A stretch of 64,000 bases of DNA. Origin: Bacteroidota bacterium (GTDB lineage Bacteria; Bacteroidota; Bacteroidia; Cytophagales; Cyclobacteriaceae). Location of the stretch: assembly GCA_018266395.1 (NCBI GenBank), contig JAFEAM010000017.1:62001-126000 (forward strand), in the 5' to 3' direction. Within the stretch, counting starts at the first letter, position 1; each line of letters begins with the position of its first letter. This document shows, one piece after another, positions 1 through 7,955 of this stretch. A program made the translations under genes and the position numbers. Below the pieces are notes generated by a model. It saw nothing but the letters and a program-made list of their open reading frames with translations, made no database searches and was not told where the DNA came from.

Positions 1-501
1 GATGCCCACTGACGGCTTCTTGCTGCCCGCCCTTTGTGAAGTAACGATCGTGGAAAAGAAGTGACTGATTCCACCGGACGAAAGCTTGGTGCCCTGGATT
101 TCATCAAAACCATTGGTCACGACTCCCATTGGGTACCTGGGACGTAGATATTGGAGAAGGTCTTGTGCGCCAGGCAGCAGGTTTTTCTTTCTTGGCAACA
201 AGGAGAGATAATCGCCGGAAAACTGGAGTGACAATTTGTATTCATCCAGTCCGGCAGCACTGAACACTTTGTGGAATCGTTCTGTCCGTATTACACTTTG
301 ATCGATGAGCCCGCGGTCATACAAATCCCAAAGTCCGGTGTTGATCCTTCCGAACACCTCGAAGAAATAATTGAAACTTGTGATACCTGCCTGTTGCAGC
401 TGGTATCGGTCAAAAAGTTCGCGCAATGCTTCCTCTGAATTGGACTCATAATCCCAAAGGGTATGATCAAGGTCGAAGAGGATGCACTTGTAGGACTTCA
501 T
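1..501 (-). CDS. YjjG-family noncanonical pyrimidine nucleotidase (HAD), 3' end cut by window
   Basis: 167 residues are visible and the C-terminus lies beyond the window edge. The protein begins MKSYKCILFDLDHTLWD, the HAD motif I (nucleophile Asp10, Asp12). Motif II appears as VTNG near residue 121, and the motif III lysine in SKKPS near residues 161-164. The helical cap between motifs I and II and the DHTLWD signature fit the YjjG/YfnB nucleotide phosphatases, cytosolic enzymes that dephosphorylate noncanonical pyrimidine nucleotides. The start codon overlaps the stop of the upstream ArsR-type gene by four bases (ATGA), so the two are probably translated from one mRNA. The substrate is inferred from the family only. 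Confidence 0.85.
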   Translation of the reverse strand, partial: MKSYKCILFDLDHTLWDYESNSEEALRELFDRYQLQQAGITSFNYFFEVFGRINTGLWDLYDRGLIDQSVIRTERFHKVFSAAGLDEYKLSLQFSGDYLSLLPRKKNLLPGAQDLLQYLRPRYPMGVVTNGFDEIQGTKLSSGGISHFFSTIVTSQRAGSKKPSVGI

Positions 502-893
502 TTGGCCAGCGGTGTACGTAAGGGTGAGATACGCAGTTTGTTGATGGCAAGTTCCCGGTTGGTGTACAAAGTCTGAAAAATTTGCTGGTCATGCTGCAGC
601 ACGGGATCGCGGCGCAAAAACTCCAGCATTTGCTTGAGTATATCGGCAACTTCGTCCTTGATCTGATAGAAGGCCCACTGGTTATGTTTTCTGGAAGATA
701 AGATTCCGGAATTTTTGAGGTAAATGAGGTGTCGTGACGTCTTAGCCTGGGTGAAGTCTAAAATGCGCTCCAGATCGCTGATGCACATCTCACCATTGTT
801 CATGATCAGGTTCAGGATTCGCAGCCTTGCCGTATCTGAACACGCCATGAAGATCTGCGAACCGGGATCAAGATTAAAATGTTTTAGTCTCAC
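498..893 (-). CDS. ArsR-type winged-helix transcriptional regulator
   Basis: 131 residues. A winged helix-turn-helix covers about residues 15-95: a helix with CSDTARLRILNLI, a turn with CISDLERILDFTQ, and the recognition helix with AKTSRHLIYLKNSGIL. This is the ArsR/SmtB layout of a dimeric DNA-binding repressor. The C-terminal 35 residues extend past the usual fold. C18 and C37 are present, but no clear CxC metal site is seen, so a metal ligand should not be assumed. It is the first gene of a two-gene minus-strand operon with the YjjG-like nucleotidase (4-base overlap). The target genes are unknown. Confidence 0.8.
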   Translation of the reverse strand: MRLKHFNLDPGSQIFMACSDTARLRILNLIMNNGEMCISDLERILDFTQAKTSRHLIYLKNSGILSSRKHNQWAFYQIKDEVADILKQMLEFLRRDPVLQHDQQIFQTLYTNRELAINKLRISPLRTPLAK

Positions 894-956
894 GGGCGCG
901 AAATTACCAAAAAACCTCCCGGTATCTTTTATTTAGGCATATCATGTCATTTGACT

Positions 957-964
957 TATCTTTG
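957..964 (+). promoter_or_regulatory. Bacteroidota -7 element TATCTTTG
   Basis: TATCTTTG matches the Bacteroidota -7 consensus TAnnTTTG. It ends 15 bases before the ATG at 980 and lies downstream of the alternative ATG at 944, which supports 980 as the real start. No good -33 element is visible. Confidence 0.45.
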
Positions 965-979
965 GCCCCGTTCCGGAAA

Positions 980-1612
980 ATGAAATTCAGGTCCGTCTAT
1001 CTGGTTGTGTGGTTGGTCGCCCTTTTTGGTGTGCTGGCGGTTTCGGACGGCATGGCGCAGAATTACAAGCGCAGGGTTATTCAGTTATCGGGTGTGATTT
1101 TGGGTGAAGACAGTGTCAGCGGGCTCCCCGGGGTGCATGTTTATGTCCCCAAGGCGGGCAGGGGAACCACTTCAAATAATACCGGATTCTTCTCCATGCC
1201 TGTCCTTGTCGGCGACAGTGTGGTGATCAGTTCAGTGGGCTACGTGCGGCAACATTATATCGTGCCAAATTCGCAGGATGATTTCCTGACTATCATTGTT
1301 GAGATGGTAACGGACAATACCCTCCTGAAAGAAGTTACTATTCTTCCGTTCCCGACCGAAGAAGTATTCAAACAGGCGGTCCTCGCACTGAATGTTCCTA
1401 TGGATGATAATGGTATCGACAAGCGGAATCTCAATGCTGAACTCATGGCGCTCATGATGCGCACCACGCCCATGGACGGGAATCTGAACTATCGTTACTA
1501 TATGGATCAGTACAACCAGTCCATCAGCGACAAGTCTATTGTGCGCACTAATCCTTTCCTCAACCCGTTCAACTGGGCGAGATTTTTCAGGGATTTGAAG
1601 CAGAAGAAGTAG
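980..1612 (+). CDS. Exported carboxypeptidase-regulatory-like domain protein
   Basis: About 210 residues from the ATG at 980; an ATG at 944 would add 12 residues before the signal peptide. The N-terminus is a Sec signal peptide (MKFRSVYLVV to GMAQ). A carboxypeptidase D regulatory-like beta-sandwich follows: LSGVILGEDSVSGLPGVHVY, then GTTSNNTGFFSMPV and a VGYVRQ strand. This fold is common as a plug-like or surface domain in Bacteroidota exported proteins. The last 90 residues are polar with no recognised domain. A -7 promoter element lies between the two candidate starts and favours 980. The protein is probably periplasmic or outer-membrane associated; its function is unknown. Confidence 0.7.
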   Translation: MKFRSVYLVVWLVALFGVLAVSDGMAQNYKRRVIQLSGVILGEDSVSGLPGVHVYVPKAGRGTTSNNTGFFSMPVLVGDSVVISSVGYVRQHYIVPNSQDDFLTIIVEMVTDNTLLKEVTILPFPTEEVFKQAVLALNVPMDDNGIDKRNLNAELMALMMRTTPMDGNLNYRYYMDQYNQSISDKSIVRTNPFLNPFNWARFFRDLKQKK

Positions 1613-1687
1613 GGGTCACTGTGTGTACCTGAAATCAGTGGTGCGGCCTCAATTTGAAAATTGAACTTTTTCGTATAGGTTGGGTGG

Positions 1688-2917
1688 ATGAAGTCAAATT
1701 TCTTTCTTGTTGCATCCATCATCCTGATTGGATCTTGCACCTCACCGAATAAGCCGGCACGCGTCTTCCGTAACATTGAACATTCACTGCAGACACAGCT
1801 GATTGCCGCTCACAATGGTGATACCATCAATTTGCCGGAGGGCAATTTCATGTTCACGAAGAGCCTGATCATGGATGGGAAATCCAATATTGTAATCCGT
1901 GGCATGGGCATGGACAGGACGGTGCTTTCCTGGAAAAACCAGGTTGAAGGTGCACAGGGCATTCTCGTAACCAACGGCAGGAATATTGTGCTGGAAGATT
2001 TTGCTGTTGAGGATGCCAAGGGGGATAACCTCAAGGTGAGTGATACCCAGGGGATCACCCTTCGACGCATCCGGTCGGAGTGGACGGATGGCCCCAGACC
2101 TGAAAACGGTGCATATGCATTGTACCCTGTGCTCTCCACCCGAGTATTGATGGAAGAATGTCTTGCCATAGGATCGTCTGATGCGGGTATTTACGTAGGT
2201 CAATCAGACTCCGTCATCATTCGCAATAACAAAGCATATTGGAATGTTGCAGGCATAGAATCAGAAAACTCCAAATGGGTTGAAATCTATGGAAATGAAG
2301 CTTACGACAATACCGGTGGTATTCTGGTCTTTGATCTACCGGGCCTCACACGATATGGACATACCACAAAAGTGTACAAGAATAACGTGCATGATAATAA
2401 CCACGAGAACTTTGCGCACAAAGGAAACATAGTAGCAAGCATACCTCCGGGGTCGGGCATGATGATTCTGGCAACGCACACTACAGACATTTATGATAAT
2501 GATATTATCAACAATCGGTCAGTGGGAGCAGCCATTATCAGCTACGAACTTGTCGCGGCAATAAATGAAGGAGAGGAGACTTCAGATGGGGCTCTTGGTG
2601 GTGCACAGACAGTGAATAACAATTACAAATCTGACAGCCTGTACAATGCATTCCCTTATGATATTCATGTGCATGACAACCGGTTCAGCAACAGTCATTG
2701 GTTTCCCTCCCTGGATTCTGACATCGGAAAATTACTATTGACAAAGTCTTTCCTGAACCCACCGGATGTTCTGTATGACGGCGTGTCGGATGCAAGTCGT
2801 CCCGACCGACGGATATGCATTCAGGAATCAGATGAACTGACTTTTATTAACCTTGATGCAGGAAATGATTTCAAGGGTTTTTCAAAAGATGTTGCCTCTT
2901 TCAGTTGCAGAAAATGA
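1688..2917 (+). CDS. Parallel beta-helix repeat lipoprotein (TIGR03805-like)
   Basis: 409 residues. A lipoprotein signal ends in LIGSC, with Cys about residue 17. From about residue 45 to 350 there are repeated short beta-strand turns with N-ladder features (GILVTNGRNIVLEDFAVED, IYVGQSDSVIIRNNKA, VEIYGNEAYDNTGGI), typical of a right-handed parallel beta-helix of the NosD/CASH type. The next gene is a diheme cytochrome of the SO2930 type, overlapping by four bases. This two-gene pairing is a known conserved pair (TIGR03805 with TIGR03806) of unknown function. The protein is expected to be anchored in an envelope membrane facing the periplasm or cell surface. Confidence 0.8.
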   Translation: MKSNFFLVASIILIGSCTSPNKPARVFRNIEHSLQTQLIAAHNGDTINLPEGNFMFTKSLIMDGKSNIVIRGMGMDRTVLSWKNQVEGAQGILVTNGRNIVLEDFAVEDAKGDNLKVSDTQGITLRRIRSEWTDGPRPENGAYALYPVLSTRVLMEECLAIGSSDAGIYVGQSDSVIIRNNKAYWNVAGIESENSKWVEIYGNEAYDNTGGILVFDLPGLTRYGHTTKVYKNNVHDNNHENFAHKGNIVASIPPGSGMMILATHTTDIYDNDIINNRSVGAAIISYELVAAINEGEETSDGALGGAQTVNNNYKSDSLYNAFPYDIHVHDNRFSNSHWFPSLDSDIGKLLLTKSFLNPPDVLYDGVSDASRPDRRICIQESDELTFINLDAGNDFKGFSKDVASFSCRK

Positions 2918-3987
2918 GAGGATATTTGCTGTGGATCCTTTGCGTGTTAGCCGCCTGCCAGCGTAGCCAGACGGCTGATACCGTACTGGCCGAAGAGTCA
3001 CTTCCCGGGGCAGACATCAGCGCATTTGGGCCGCCAACTTTGTCATCTTACGGATTATTTAAGGGCGAACTGAAAAACCTTGAACCATCCAACGGAGTCT
3101 ATCCTTACGAAATTAATTCTGCCCTCTTCAGCGATTATGCTTTCAAGAAGAGATTCATTTTTATGCCTTCGGGCATGCAAATGAAGTATCACAAAGCCGA
3201 AACCCTTGATTTTCCTGATGGAACGATTCTCATTAAGAATTTCTATTATCCTGCCGATTTTCGGAAGCCTGAGCAGGCCCGTCGTATTCTTGAAACCAGG
3301 CTGCTTATACTGGAGAAGGATTCATGGAAGCCATTGGTCTATGTCTGGAATGTGGAGCAAACAGAAGCGCATTTGGAAATAGCCGGACGCAATCTTCCGG
3401 TGAAATGGATACATTATGATGGTGGTGAGCGAAGTATTCAGTACGCCGTACCCACGCTTAACCAATGCAAGGGGTGCCACCTGAAGGGAGATAAAGTTGC
3501 GCCCATCGGTCCTTCAGCCCGTCAACTCAACAGAATCGCTGCGGTTATTGGGAAGAACCAGCTCGTGCATTGGAAAGAGGATGGAATTCTTGCCGATCTG
3601 CCTGACATTAATTCAGTGCCTCAACTGGCCGCATATGATGATGAAACCCGGGATGTGGCCAGCCGTGCAAGAGCCTGGCTGGAGATCAATTGCGCACATT
3701 GTCATCGTGAAGATGGCCCTGCCAAAAACAGCGGGTTAATTCTTACCGCCGAAGAGAAATCTATGCTGCCCCTTGGGATTGGCAAGGCGCCGGTGGCTGC
3801 AGGCAAAGGATCAGGTGACAGAAATTTTGATATCGTTCCAGGTAAACCGGATGAGTCAATTCTGTTGTACCGCATCGAATCGGTTGATCCTGGCGTCATG
3901 ATGCCCGAAGTCGGCAGAAGTATTGTGCATAAAGAAGGCGTAATATTGGTAAGGAAGTGGATTGAGGGTTTGGCGAAAACGCAATAA
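2914..3987 (+). CDS. SO2930-family diheme c-type cytochrome lipoprotein
   Basis: 357 residues from the ATG at 2914, which overlaps the stop of the beta-helix gene (ATGA); an ATG at 2905 would add three residues. The lipobox is LAAC. Two heme c attachment sites, CKGCH (about residue 190) and CAHCH (about residue 255), lie in the C-terminal half. A later PGVMMPEVG segment could provide an axial methionine. The N-terminal 180 residues are a beta-rich domain seen in this family. It is an envelope electron-transfer protein working with the preceding beta-helix protein. The reaction of the pair is not known. Confidence 0.85.
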   Translation: MRGYLLWILCVLAACQRSQTADTVLAEESLPGADISAFGPPTLSSYGLFKGELKNLEPSNGVYPYEINSALFSDYAFKKRFIFMPSGMQMKYHKAETLDFPDGTILIKNFYYPADFRKPEQARRILETRLLILEKDSWKPLVYVWNVEQTEAHLEIAGRNLPVKWIHYDGGERSIQYAVPTLNQCKGCHLKGDKVAPIGPSARQLNRIAAVIGKNQLVHWKEDGILADLPDINSVPQLAAYDDETRDVASRARAWLEINCAHCHREDGPAKNSGLILTAEEKSMLPLGIGKAPVAAGKGSGDRNFDIVPGKPDESILLYRIESVDPGVMMPEVGRSIVHKEGVILVRKWIEGLAKTQ

Positions 3988-4175
3988 AAGCACGAGCTTC
4001 GCAAATTAGAACCCCCTCTTCGCGTTATACAGTTTCCTCCCTGAATTCACAAGATTTCAATTTCGGGCAGTACATGTTCAAGGCATAAGGTTTCAGGCGG
4101 CAAGGGATAAATCCTGGCGGACTGAAGTAACTTTTCGCATCGCGCATTGTCTAAAGAATGAATAATGCAAAGGAT

Positions 4176-5579
4176 ATGAAAAAGTACATCCTTGTGGTTT
4201 TGGCTTCAGGTTGGTTGAGTACTTCTTTTGGTCAGGATTTTCAGGACAGTGTCAGGCAAGATGAAAAGGAAATCATCACTGCAATTGCTGCCTACCCTTC
4301 TGATATCCGACAGTCGATACTGACTGTTTCGCAATATACACCGATACTGATCAAGCTGCAGCGGGTTCAGGCCCGCACGAGCCAGTCGTTTCAAGACTTA
4401 ATTTCTGGTCAGGCAAAGGAGGCTCAGGAAAAATTCTATGAGGCAAGCCGCTACCCTGATTTGATTAAGGCTTTGGGTACACAGCCACTTAAATCAGGAG
4501 CTGAATTGAGTTCTTTGTTGAGCAGCTATCCGCCTGCGGTGCAACAGATGATCAGTGACCTCTACCCTTCGCAGGCGGAGACGTTCCGGATTATGGCCAA
4601 TACCCTTGAAAAGGCCGATGAGACCATGAACCGGCTTATTAAAGATCTTCCGTCAGATGTTCAATCGGATTTCAGAAGAATGGTATCCATGCCTGAGATA
4701 ATGAGTCTATTGACTGATCGGATCGACGATGTGGTAAGCCTTGGTGCCGCTTACAAGGAAAACCCTGAGAAGGTGAGGAAGAATCTCGCAGATCTGAATG
4801 CCGGCATCAAGCAACAGAGTGAGAAGGATCTCGCTGAATACAAGGAAAAAATTCAGAAGGATCCGGAGATGCAGGAGGAAATGAAGAAGATGGCGCAGAA
4901 TTTTACCGACAGCTATTCTGCAAATGCGGAAGGCACGATGGATCCGCGTGACTCACTGGCATCCAACAACCTTTCCCAAAACCCGGTGAGCAACTATGTG
5001 ACGCCGAACTACAACAACCTCAATCCGTATCCATATTGGCTTGGATATCCTTACTGGTATTCAAATCCGGTCTGGATTCCAAGACCCTGGTATTATCATA
5101 CTGGTTTCTACCTGGGGTCCGGGGGAAATCCCGTTATCATCGGCATGCCCTCGTGGTATTATTCCGGCTGGCTTTTCAACTATGGATGGGGTTATGGATA
5201 TGGTTGGTATAGGACTGCGTATCCACGGTATTACGGCTTTTGCAGGGATTATTACAGGTCACACAATACGTATGTCACCCGTAGTGTAAACATGAATGTG
5301 TACAAGGGATTCAATACCAATGTTTACAACCATTTCCGTCATGATCGGGAATCGATTCCTCGCACCAACAGCGTTCCAAACAGTCGCTCTAATGTGATCA
5401 CCGGGAGCAACCGTCGCCAAGATATAGCAGCACCCAATCGTTTCAATGGAGCCCACTACAATGGATTCCATGCCCAACAGTTTCATCAGAATACCTGGAA
5501 CAGAGGTGGCAGCTGGAACAGGGGGAGTCAAATGCATGGAGGGCGGTTTGGCGGTGGTGGGGGTGGAAGACGGCGATAG
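4176..5579 (+). CDS. Secreted helical protein with Tyr/Gly/Asn-rich C-terminus (DUF3300-like)
   Basis: About 467 residues from the ATG at 4176, which follows an AAAGGA-like element; an ATG at 4158 is also possible. A signal peptide (MKKYILVVLASGWLSTSFGQ) is followed by about 270 helical residues with repeated YP/SYPP/LYPSQ segments. Residues 270-370 are rich in Tyr, Trp, Pro and Gly (NPYPYWLGYPYW, YYSGWLFNYGWGYGYGW). The tail is Asn/His/Gly-rich and basic, ending in a Gly run and three arginines. The architecture resembles DUF3300-type exported proteins of unknown function. The biased C-terminus may bind surfaces or stay disordered. Confidence 0.65.
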   Translation: MKKYILVVLASGWLSTSFGQDFQDSVRQDEKEIITAIAAYPSDIRQSILTVSQYTPILIKLQRVQARTSQSFQDLISGQAKEAQEKFYEASRYPDLIKALGTQPLKSGAELSSLLSSYPPAVQQMISDLYPSQAETFRIMANTLEKADETMNRLIKDLPSDVQSDFRRMVSMPEIMSLLTDRIDDVVSLGAAYKENPEKVRKNLADLNAGIKQQSEKDLAEYKEKIQKDPEMQEEMKKMAQNFTDSYSANAEGTMDPRDSLASNNLSQNPVSNYVTPNYNNLNPYPYWLGYPYWYSNPVWIPRPWYYHTGFYLGSGGNPVIIGMPSWYYSGWLFNYGWGYGYGWYRTAYPRYYGFCRDYYRSHNTYVTRSVNMNVYKGFNTNVYNHFRHDRESIPRTNSVPNSRSNVITGSNRRQDIAAPNRFNGAHYNGFHAQQFHQNTWNRGGSWNRGSQMHGGRFGGGGGGRRR

Positions 5580-5632
5580 GAGCGGACGGAAAGCAGAATT
5601 TTGAGAAGGCTAATTGGGAATTGATTTTTTGC

Positions 5633-5640
5633 TAATATTG
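5633..5640 (+). promoter_or_regulatory. Possible -7 element for the tRNA gene
   Basis: TAATATTG resembles the Bacteroidota TAnnTTTG -7 box and sits 37 bases before the tRNA. A TTG at 5614-5616 could serve as a weak -33 element, but the spacing of 16 is short of the usual 19. Confidence 0.25.
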
Positions 5641-5677
5641 CAGCCTGTTTTTGCGGAATGACGCAAATGCAGTGTTT

Positions 5678-5752
5678 CGGGGTGTAGCGCAGCCCGGTTA
5701 GCGCATCACGTTAGGGACGTGGAGGTCGGTAGTTCGAATCTACTCACCCCGA
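5678..5752 (+). tRNA. tRNA-Pro (anticodon AGG), likely ICE attachment site
   Basis: The cloverleaf folds completely by hand. The acceptor CGGGGTG pairs with CACCCCG, giving the C1-G72 pair characteristic of bacterial tRNA-Pro. The D stem is GCGC/GCGC with G18-G19. The anticodon stem is TCACG/CGTGG around the loop TTAGGGA, the T stem is GGTAG/CTACT, and the T loop is TTCGAAT. The anticodon at 5713-5715 is AGG, reading CCU. CCA is not encoded (A73 then CAT). An integrase gene follows 260 bases downstream, so the 3' part of this tRNA is the probable attB/attL core. AGG is an unusual bacterial proline anticodon; GGG or TGG would be expected. Confidence 0.9.
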
Positions 5753-6013
5753 CATATAGGTAATCAACCTAAGTCAAAACCCTCTATACTTTATGTGTGG
5801 AGGGTTTTTCATTTTTCAAAATCTCCAAAAAATGCACATACACCCATACCTACGGTGAACCATTAGGTGACCTGTTTTATAATTGCTTCGAGGTCACCGA
5901 GGGGCATGCAAGTGAGTGGGTACCAGTAATTTGTATTGACCTGTTTTGGTGGTTTTCATGTGACGGATTCACAGTTCTTAAAAAAACAAAGTGAACCAAA
6001 AACTATTGAAGCC
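5753..6013. other. Probable att arm-site region between tRNA and integrase
   Basis: 261 bases without a convincing gene. It holds the tRNA terminator and then a cluster of small inverted repeats: TAGGT/ACCTA at 5757-5761 and 5767-5771, ACCTA/TAGGT at 5848-5852 and 5864-5868, and an 8-base pair GGTGACCT (5866-5873) with AGGTCACC (5891-5898). Such clusters beside an integrase gene fit arm-type binding sites for the integrase or Xis. The assignment is by position only. Confidence 0.4.
5776..5809 (+). terminator. Intrinsic terminator downstream of tRNA-Pro
   Basis: A perfect 9-base stem, AAAACCCTC at 5776-5784 with GAGGGTTTT at 5800-5808, has a 15-base loop and a T run. It lies just after the tRNA, so if the element integrates in the tRNA 3' end this terminator belongs to the ICE side. 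Confidence 0.75.
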
Positions 6014-7261
6014 ATGCAAACAACATTCAGCACAACATTCATCCTGCGTACAGCGAAGACACGGGATGGAGTAACGCCAATCTACTGCCGTATAACGGTA
6101 GATGGCAATCGTTCAGAGTTTTCAATTAAGAGAAGCGTCGCCGAGAAGAATTGGGATGCTGGTAAGGTTAAGGGAAACAGCGAAGACGCACGTTCTCTTA
6201 ATAGCTACCTGAAGCAAGTGGAGGCCAAGGTTTTCGAACATTACCGCGATCAACTTGCCGATGACAAATTAATAACCGCGGACGGATTGAAAAATGCCTA
6301 CCTGGGAATCAAGGCAGATCAGTATTCTCTGATTCATCTCATAGAGTACCACAATACACATCTTAAGGACACTCTTGAATGGGGCACTCTCAAGAACTAT
6401 ATGACAACTCAAAAGTATGTCAAGGAGTTTTTGAAGGGTCATGTAAGGACTTCGGATATTCTATTGAATCACCTTTCCTACAAATTCCTCGCTGACTTTG
6501 AATTTTTCCTCAGATCATACAAACCGGTAGATCATCATAGTCCGATGGGAAACAATACGGTGATGAAGCACATTGAGCGGCTTCGGAAAATGATCAATGT
6601 CGCCATTAAGAATGAATGGTTAGAACGTGATCCCTTTGCAAAGTTTCAAGCCAAGTTTATAAGAAATGATCGCGAATTTCTGAGCCAGGAAGACCTGGAG
6701 AAGATCGAACAAAGAGAATTTAAAGTGTTGCGATTACAATGGGCGAAGGACTTATTCGTCTTCAGTTGCTATACGGGGCTTGCCTATTGCGATTTGATGA
6801 GATTAACACCACAAAATCTCTCGTTAGGTATTGATGGCGATTACTGGATAATGACCTCACGAAAGAAAACAAATCAACCCGTTCGCGTTCCATTACTTCC
6901 CAAGGCTCATGAACTCGTGGAGAAATATAAGAACCATCCGAGAGCTTTAGCAACCGGGACAATGTTTCCCAGCCTGTCAAACCAAAAGGTTAACGCGTAT
7001 CTAAAAGAGATTGCCGACTTCTGCGCCATCGATAAGAACTTGACCTTCCACTTAGCGAGGCACACATTTGCTACGACAGTCACACTTACTAATGGAGTGC
7101 CTATTGAAACAGTTTCTAAGATGCTTGGACACACAAGTATCAGGACAACTCAGATTTACGCTAAAGTTGTCGAACAGAAGGTGAGCGATGATATGAACTC
7201 GTTAAGAAAAGTCCTTCAAGACCGGAGCTCTAAGAAGATGAAGATTGTCAAGGGTGCATAG
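6014..7261 (+). CDS. int: Tyrosine-recombinase ICE integrase
   Basis: 415 residues from the ATG at 6014; longer readings into the att region lack support. Residues 1-100 form the Bacteroidota arm DNA-binding domain, 105-200 the SAM-like core-binding domain, and 215-400 the catalytic domain. Visible active-site residues are Lys284/285 in TSRKKTN, H346-x-x-R349 (HLARH), H373 (LGHTS) and nucleophile Tyr382 (IYAK). The usual first arginine is replaced by Ala257 in CYTGLAYCD. IntDOT-type Bacteroidota integrases are also known to lack it. It should catalyse integration into tRNA-Pro and, with Xis, excision. Its stop codon lies inside a terminator stem. Confidence 0.93.
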   Translation: MQTTFSTTFILRTAKTRDGVTPIYCRITVDGNRSEFSIKRSVAEKNWDAGKVKGNSEDARSLNSYLKQVEAKVFEHYRDQLADDKLITADGLKNAYLGIKADQYSLIHLIEYHNTHLKDTLEWGTLKNYMTTQKYVKEFLKGHVRTSDILLNHLSYKFLADFEFFLRSYKPVDHHSPMGNNTVMKHIERLRKMINVAIKNEWLERDPFAKFQAKFIRNDREFLSQEDLEKIEQREFKVLRLQWAKDLFVFSCYTGLAYCDLMRLTPQNLSLGIDGDYWIMTSRKKTNQPVRVPLLPKAHELVEKYKNHPRALATGTMFPSLSNQKVNAYLKEIADFCAIDKNLTFHLARHTFATTVTLTNGVPIETVSKMLGHTSIRTTQIYAKVVEQKVSDDMNSLRKVLQDRSSKKMKIVKGA

Positions 7262-7281
7262 CCCTTGACATGTCCTTTTTT
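7246..7281 (+). terminator. Intrinsic terminator overlapping the integrase stop
   Basis: The stem TGTCAAGGG (7246-7254) pairs perfectly with CCCTTGACA (7262-7270) across a 7-base loop, followed by TGTCCTTTTTT. The integrase stop codon (7259-7261) is in the loop. The T tract is on the plus side, so it terminates integrase transcription. Confidence 0.8.
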
Positions 7282-7288
7282 AATGAAG

Positions 7289-7900
7289 TTAAGTTTTTGA
7301 GAACAGGCAAAACTGGAACAGCTGCTGAGTATTAAATGGAGTTTGGTGTTCCTCTTCAAAACATTTCTCTTTCTGAAAATCGTGTCCAAAAGTTTCTATC
7401 ATTTTGGATTCAGAATACTGCAGGACCGGAAGGCCGCTACATTTTGAAGGACCATTTATTGAAAATGCGCCAAGTATAAATTTCCCTTCGTGTCGTATAG
7501 CCGTGGCAACATTCTCCCTGTATTCAACAACGTTTGCCTCTTCCACCAAGAAATGAAAGGTAGCCCGGTCATGCCATACAGCAAATTTTTCTGCTGGCTT
7601 GAAGGCGAGAACGTCGCTGACAATCCATTTTATCTTTTGGGACAATTCCCCAAGTCTTTCCTTGGCTCTTTCAATAGCCCGTGCCGAGATGTCTAACACT
7701 GAAAGATTGGAGTAACCAAGCGCCAGCAAAGCATCTACCAAATGACTATCCCCACCACCAATATCGATGATGGGATCACTCAGGCAAACACGGGATTCTT
7801 GAATTAGCTTGACCGATGTTTCCGGGTAAGATTGATACCAGCTGAATTCCTGTTCGGTTTTTTCGTAAACCTTTTGCCAATGGGCGAATCGGTTGTTCAT
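7289..7900 (-). CDS. Class I SAM-dependent methyltransferase
   Basis: 203 residues from the ATG at 7900 (MNNRFAHWQKVY); an in-frame ATG at 7954 would add 18 residues reaching almost to the divergent AraC start. The glycine-rich SAM motif I is IIDIGGGDSHLVDAL (about residues 44-58). The acidic strand-2 end is LSVLDISARAI, and the motif II/III region is IKWIVSDVLAF then WHDRATFHF. The fold is a small Rossmann methyltransferase of the type often annotated as a ubiE- or thiopurine-like enzyme; the substrate cannot be told. It is convergent with the integrase and divergent from an AraC regulator that might control it. Confidence 0.8.
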   Translation of the reverse strand: MNNRFAHWQKVYEKTEQEFSWYQSYPETSVKLIQESRVCLSDPIIDIGGGDSHLVDALLALGYSNLSVLDISARAIERAKERLGELSQKIKWIVSDVLAFKPAEKFAVWHDRATFHFLVEEANVVEYRENVATAIRHEGKFILGAFSINGPSKCSGLPVLQYSESKMIETFGHDFQKEKCFEEEHQTPFNTQQLFQFCLFSKT

Positions 7901-7955
7901 GACGGACAAAATATAGCGGAATTTATGGTTAAATTGAAGATCAGACAATTCCACT

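Noticed and set aside
5797..5994. 65-residue plus-strand frame after the tRNA terminator
   Set aside because: It lies in the likely att region, has no protein-like pattern and overlaps repeats. The integrase start at 6014 is better supported.
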